Assembly (NCBI GenBank): GCA_016490735.1
Contig: JAEMWC010000270.1
Span: 398,501-462,500, forward strand
Source of the DNA: Pachyseris speciosa
Taxonomy: Eukaryota; Cnidaria; Anthozoa; Scleractinia; Pachyseridae
Direction of reading: 5' to 3'
Length of the DNA stretch: 64,000 nt
Below, piece by piece: positions 61,647-64,000 of the stretch (position 1 is the first letter of the stretch; each line of letters opens with the position of its first letter). A program made the translations under genes and the position numbers. The notes beneath the pieces are model-generated. The model searched no databases. It saw only the letters and a list, made by a program, of their open reading frames with translations, and was not told where the DNA came from.

Positions 61647-64000
61647 ATTGTAACTTCCTCCATCCCAAAATTGTCTACAGAACTGCTTCAAGGAATAATG
61701 TTACGATGCGACACAATATGTTTGTAAAGTTTCCAAAACGTCTACTTACTGACCTTCATGCTGTCGCTGTTAAGACCTTATTGCCGGTTTGTTTTGCGTT
61801 TCGGTAACTAGCATCTAGTACTGCCAGCGGAAGGATATTCATTCAAGAAATCATCCAAGCCTTGCAATATCAGCATGCAGGAGATACTGAGATAAGTCAT
61901 GGCCGCAGTTTCTGCGGCAGAGTTTAGCTGGAGAAGATATTACAGAAAGATCTAGGACACCGTGACTGGCAAAAAGGAGAGATTGTGACGATTTCAATGA
62001 AAGGTGACCTAGCAGAGTATAGCAACTGTTATCAGTATTATTCGCAATCAAGGCAAAGATCTCATAGGGAAAGGATCAGGCTGGTTTTGATGGCCGTAGT
62101 ATCTTCTTAATCTTCTTAAGGAGCAAGCCGGAACATGTAACAGATTGGGGAAAGGAAATGTTCATCATATAAATTAGAAACTGAACATGTTATGTGTGGA
62201 ATGCAATTCTTTTTGAGAAAGCGTTTAACAGTACAGCATGCGCAGAATCAATAAAGGCAATCTCGCGTACGAGGCAGGAATATTGTACTGGTAAAACAGT
62301 TCTTGAAGAACTACAACAGTCGATGGTATTGTGCACAGTAGCAAAGTAACTGATTGATTTCGTCTGGAATTGGGTTGGTTGATTGGACAAGGAGAGGTCA
62401 GGCCTCCAACAGTAAATATATTCAAAAGCTGTCGCTGACCCCGTTATTTTCATTGAGAAGCAGGGAACCTAGGGGACCTAGAGTCCTACTGTATTATCAC
62501 CTGCCCTTGGGCGAATCACAAAATAAATAAATAAATAAATAAATAAATAAACTTCTTTTTTTTGGGCACAATGGAGGTGTTAGTGGTAACATGGAAGGGT
62601 TGATCATGCACCACATTAATCAAAAGCGATTTTTCATTCTGTGAGGATCAAGATTGCGTGTTTTTTTTGACAATAGATGGTAATTGTGCCAAAAAGCCTC
62701 TGAGTATAACGAGGGAAAACTGCACGTGAATGAAATACCGTTTCACCTCATTTAAGCAAGCGCCGACTTTACGAGACGTCTTTCTCGACATGCATCAAAG
62801 GCTCCTGTGAGCTAGCTCATGGATGCATCTTGCTACACTAATTGCGACCTGCATTTGGCAAGTAATGCAACCTATTTCCCAGAGTCTATCAAACTTATTA
62901 TTGTGACGGATGTATTCCCGCCCTCGACGCAACCTCCCATCAAAGAGAGCATTGTGTGACACCCCGAAAAACGTATAACCAAAGAAATCTGCAGCTATGT
63001 TACAGCATTGTAACAACTTCTTACCACAATATTGAAATACTGTCAAAAGTAATTTATATTACTGATCGTTTATTTAAGCCAAAGGATATAGACTTTCTGA
63101 ACAGGATCGGTGTTTTGGCGGCTAGATTTCAGAATACCGCAGCCCTTTCATTTACATACCATTGAAGCTATTTCAGACATTTCAGAAATTTCCGATCTTG
63201 TCTTCGATAAGAATCCAATATGTCTGTCTCAGTTTAAGCAGTAAAATCGATCACATTTTTCTCCCAAAACAAATGTGTTGCATGTCTAAATACGGGCTTT
63301 TTTGGTAGAAAAGCTTAACTGGTTACTTTGTTTATATTTGATTCACTGGAGCGATTGTGGCGTGAATGTATGTTGCGTTTAACCTGATATGCAACAATAC
63401 GCAGTACTCATCACGCGATGGGGGATTCAATTCATTGTTGAATGTTCCAATCCTTTGCTCAAACGAATTAGCTGCTTTTGGTCCTTGTCTAAAGCTCCTG
63501 AGGATAGGGAATGCCTTATTTCCTTCCTTACGGTCGCAGGAAATTTTATTTCCAAACACCTGGTAGCCATAGCATGCCTAGTTTTGTTATATAAACCTTT
63601 TCCTTTGGCGTTGTTTTCTTACTGTTCTCTTGTCTTGAACTCCAACCGTGCACTTCAGTGCTAGTGATATCGAAATAACTTGCTTTGATCATTAGGACAT
63701 TCATTCCTCCGTGCGTCTTCCTCCGGGTGACAGGCCGATAGGAACAGAAATTTCATCATCGCTTTTAAGATATCAGCGTGTAAATTTTGTCGATTTCCAT
63801 CTTCAGTTCTCGCAGCTTGTGTACGTAATCGTATTAGCTTTCCACTTTCCAACTCCGCAAAAGTATATTCAAGAGGATAGGACGAAAAATCATCCGGTTT
63901 TCAATCCTCACATGCTCTGATCGACGCCATTAATTCATATTCACTTCATGATACATAAGCAGTCGAGCAAGAATCTACGCATTGCTACTACCCCCTGAAA
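61647..64000. other. no gene recognised
   Basis: Non-coding to the end of the window apart from an (AAAT)n microsatellite at 62522-62550. Small open frames (for example 62956-63165, 63389-63664) have no motif. Confidence 0.5.

Overview
The window looks like nuclear DNA of a cnidarian, most likely an anthozoan such as a stony coral. The evidence is AT-rich, intron-poor, repeat-packed DNA carrying L1-like LINEs, Penelope-like and tyrosine-recombinase retroelements, a tRNA-derived SINE, palindromic MITEs and one single-exon rhodopsin-class GPCR (48333-49262, minus), the only apparent host gene. The species assignment is inference.

The centre is a complete GC-rich Polinton/Maverick (adintovirus-like) element of 24.1 kb at 16549-40644. 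It has 228-229 bp terminal inverted repeats (TIRs), each carrying an internal 98-bp tandem duplication, and is flanked by a 6-bp target duplication, GAGAAG. It sits in the reverse-transcriptase ORF of an L1-like LINE whose halves lie at 14408-16548 and 40645-42872; the LINE frame resumes exactly across the insertion.

Polinton layout. The left arm (17.1-20.9 kb, minus) is an unrecognised array of about 20 small Cys/Trp/His-rich modules, many separated by GTAAGT...YAG spacers of only 18-30 nt. A divergent promoter region at about 21 kb serves that array and protein-primed DNA polymerase B (21156-25294, plus). A compact minus-strand block (35763 down to 25330) holds integrase, a histone-tail-like core protein, two tandem penton-like paralogues, the double-jelly-roll major capsid protein, adenain-type protease, several small basic virion proteins, the packaging ATPase, two coiled-coil proteins, a small basic protein and a PLA2-like protein. 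Several TATA boxes there lie inside the last codons of the upstream gene. The right arm has a minus-strand Cys-rich acidic gene, then plus-strand zf-GRF, SLOG-domain and DEDD-like nuclease genes, then a divergent pair of RING-finger genes, and a tRNA-Arg 3' half just inside the right TIR.

The element is a decayed copy. Polymerase, integrase, capsid genes, PLA2, the GRF, SLOG and nuclease genes and several small genes carry in-frame stops, frameshifts or both. The ATPase, the protease, both RING genes and two small basic genes are open end to end.

Flanks. 1-2064 is a DIRS/Ngaro-like remnant. 2.1-14.4 kb holds non-autonomous repeats, hairpins and a Penelope-like 3' end with a hammerhead-like fold. 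43.1-64 kb holds a second copy of a 1.4-kb hairpin-bearing repeat, a SINE, the GPCR, several MITEs, a broken Penelope-like RT interrupted by an insert with a canonical hammerhead ribozyme (54481-54523, minus), and a second 5'-truncated L1-like LINE on the minus strand.
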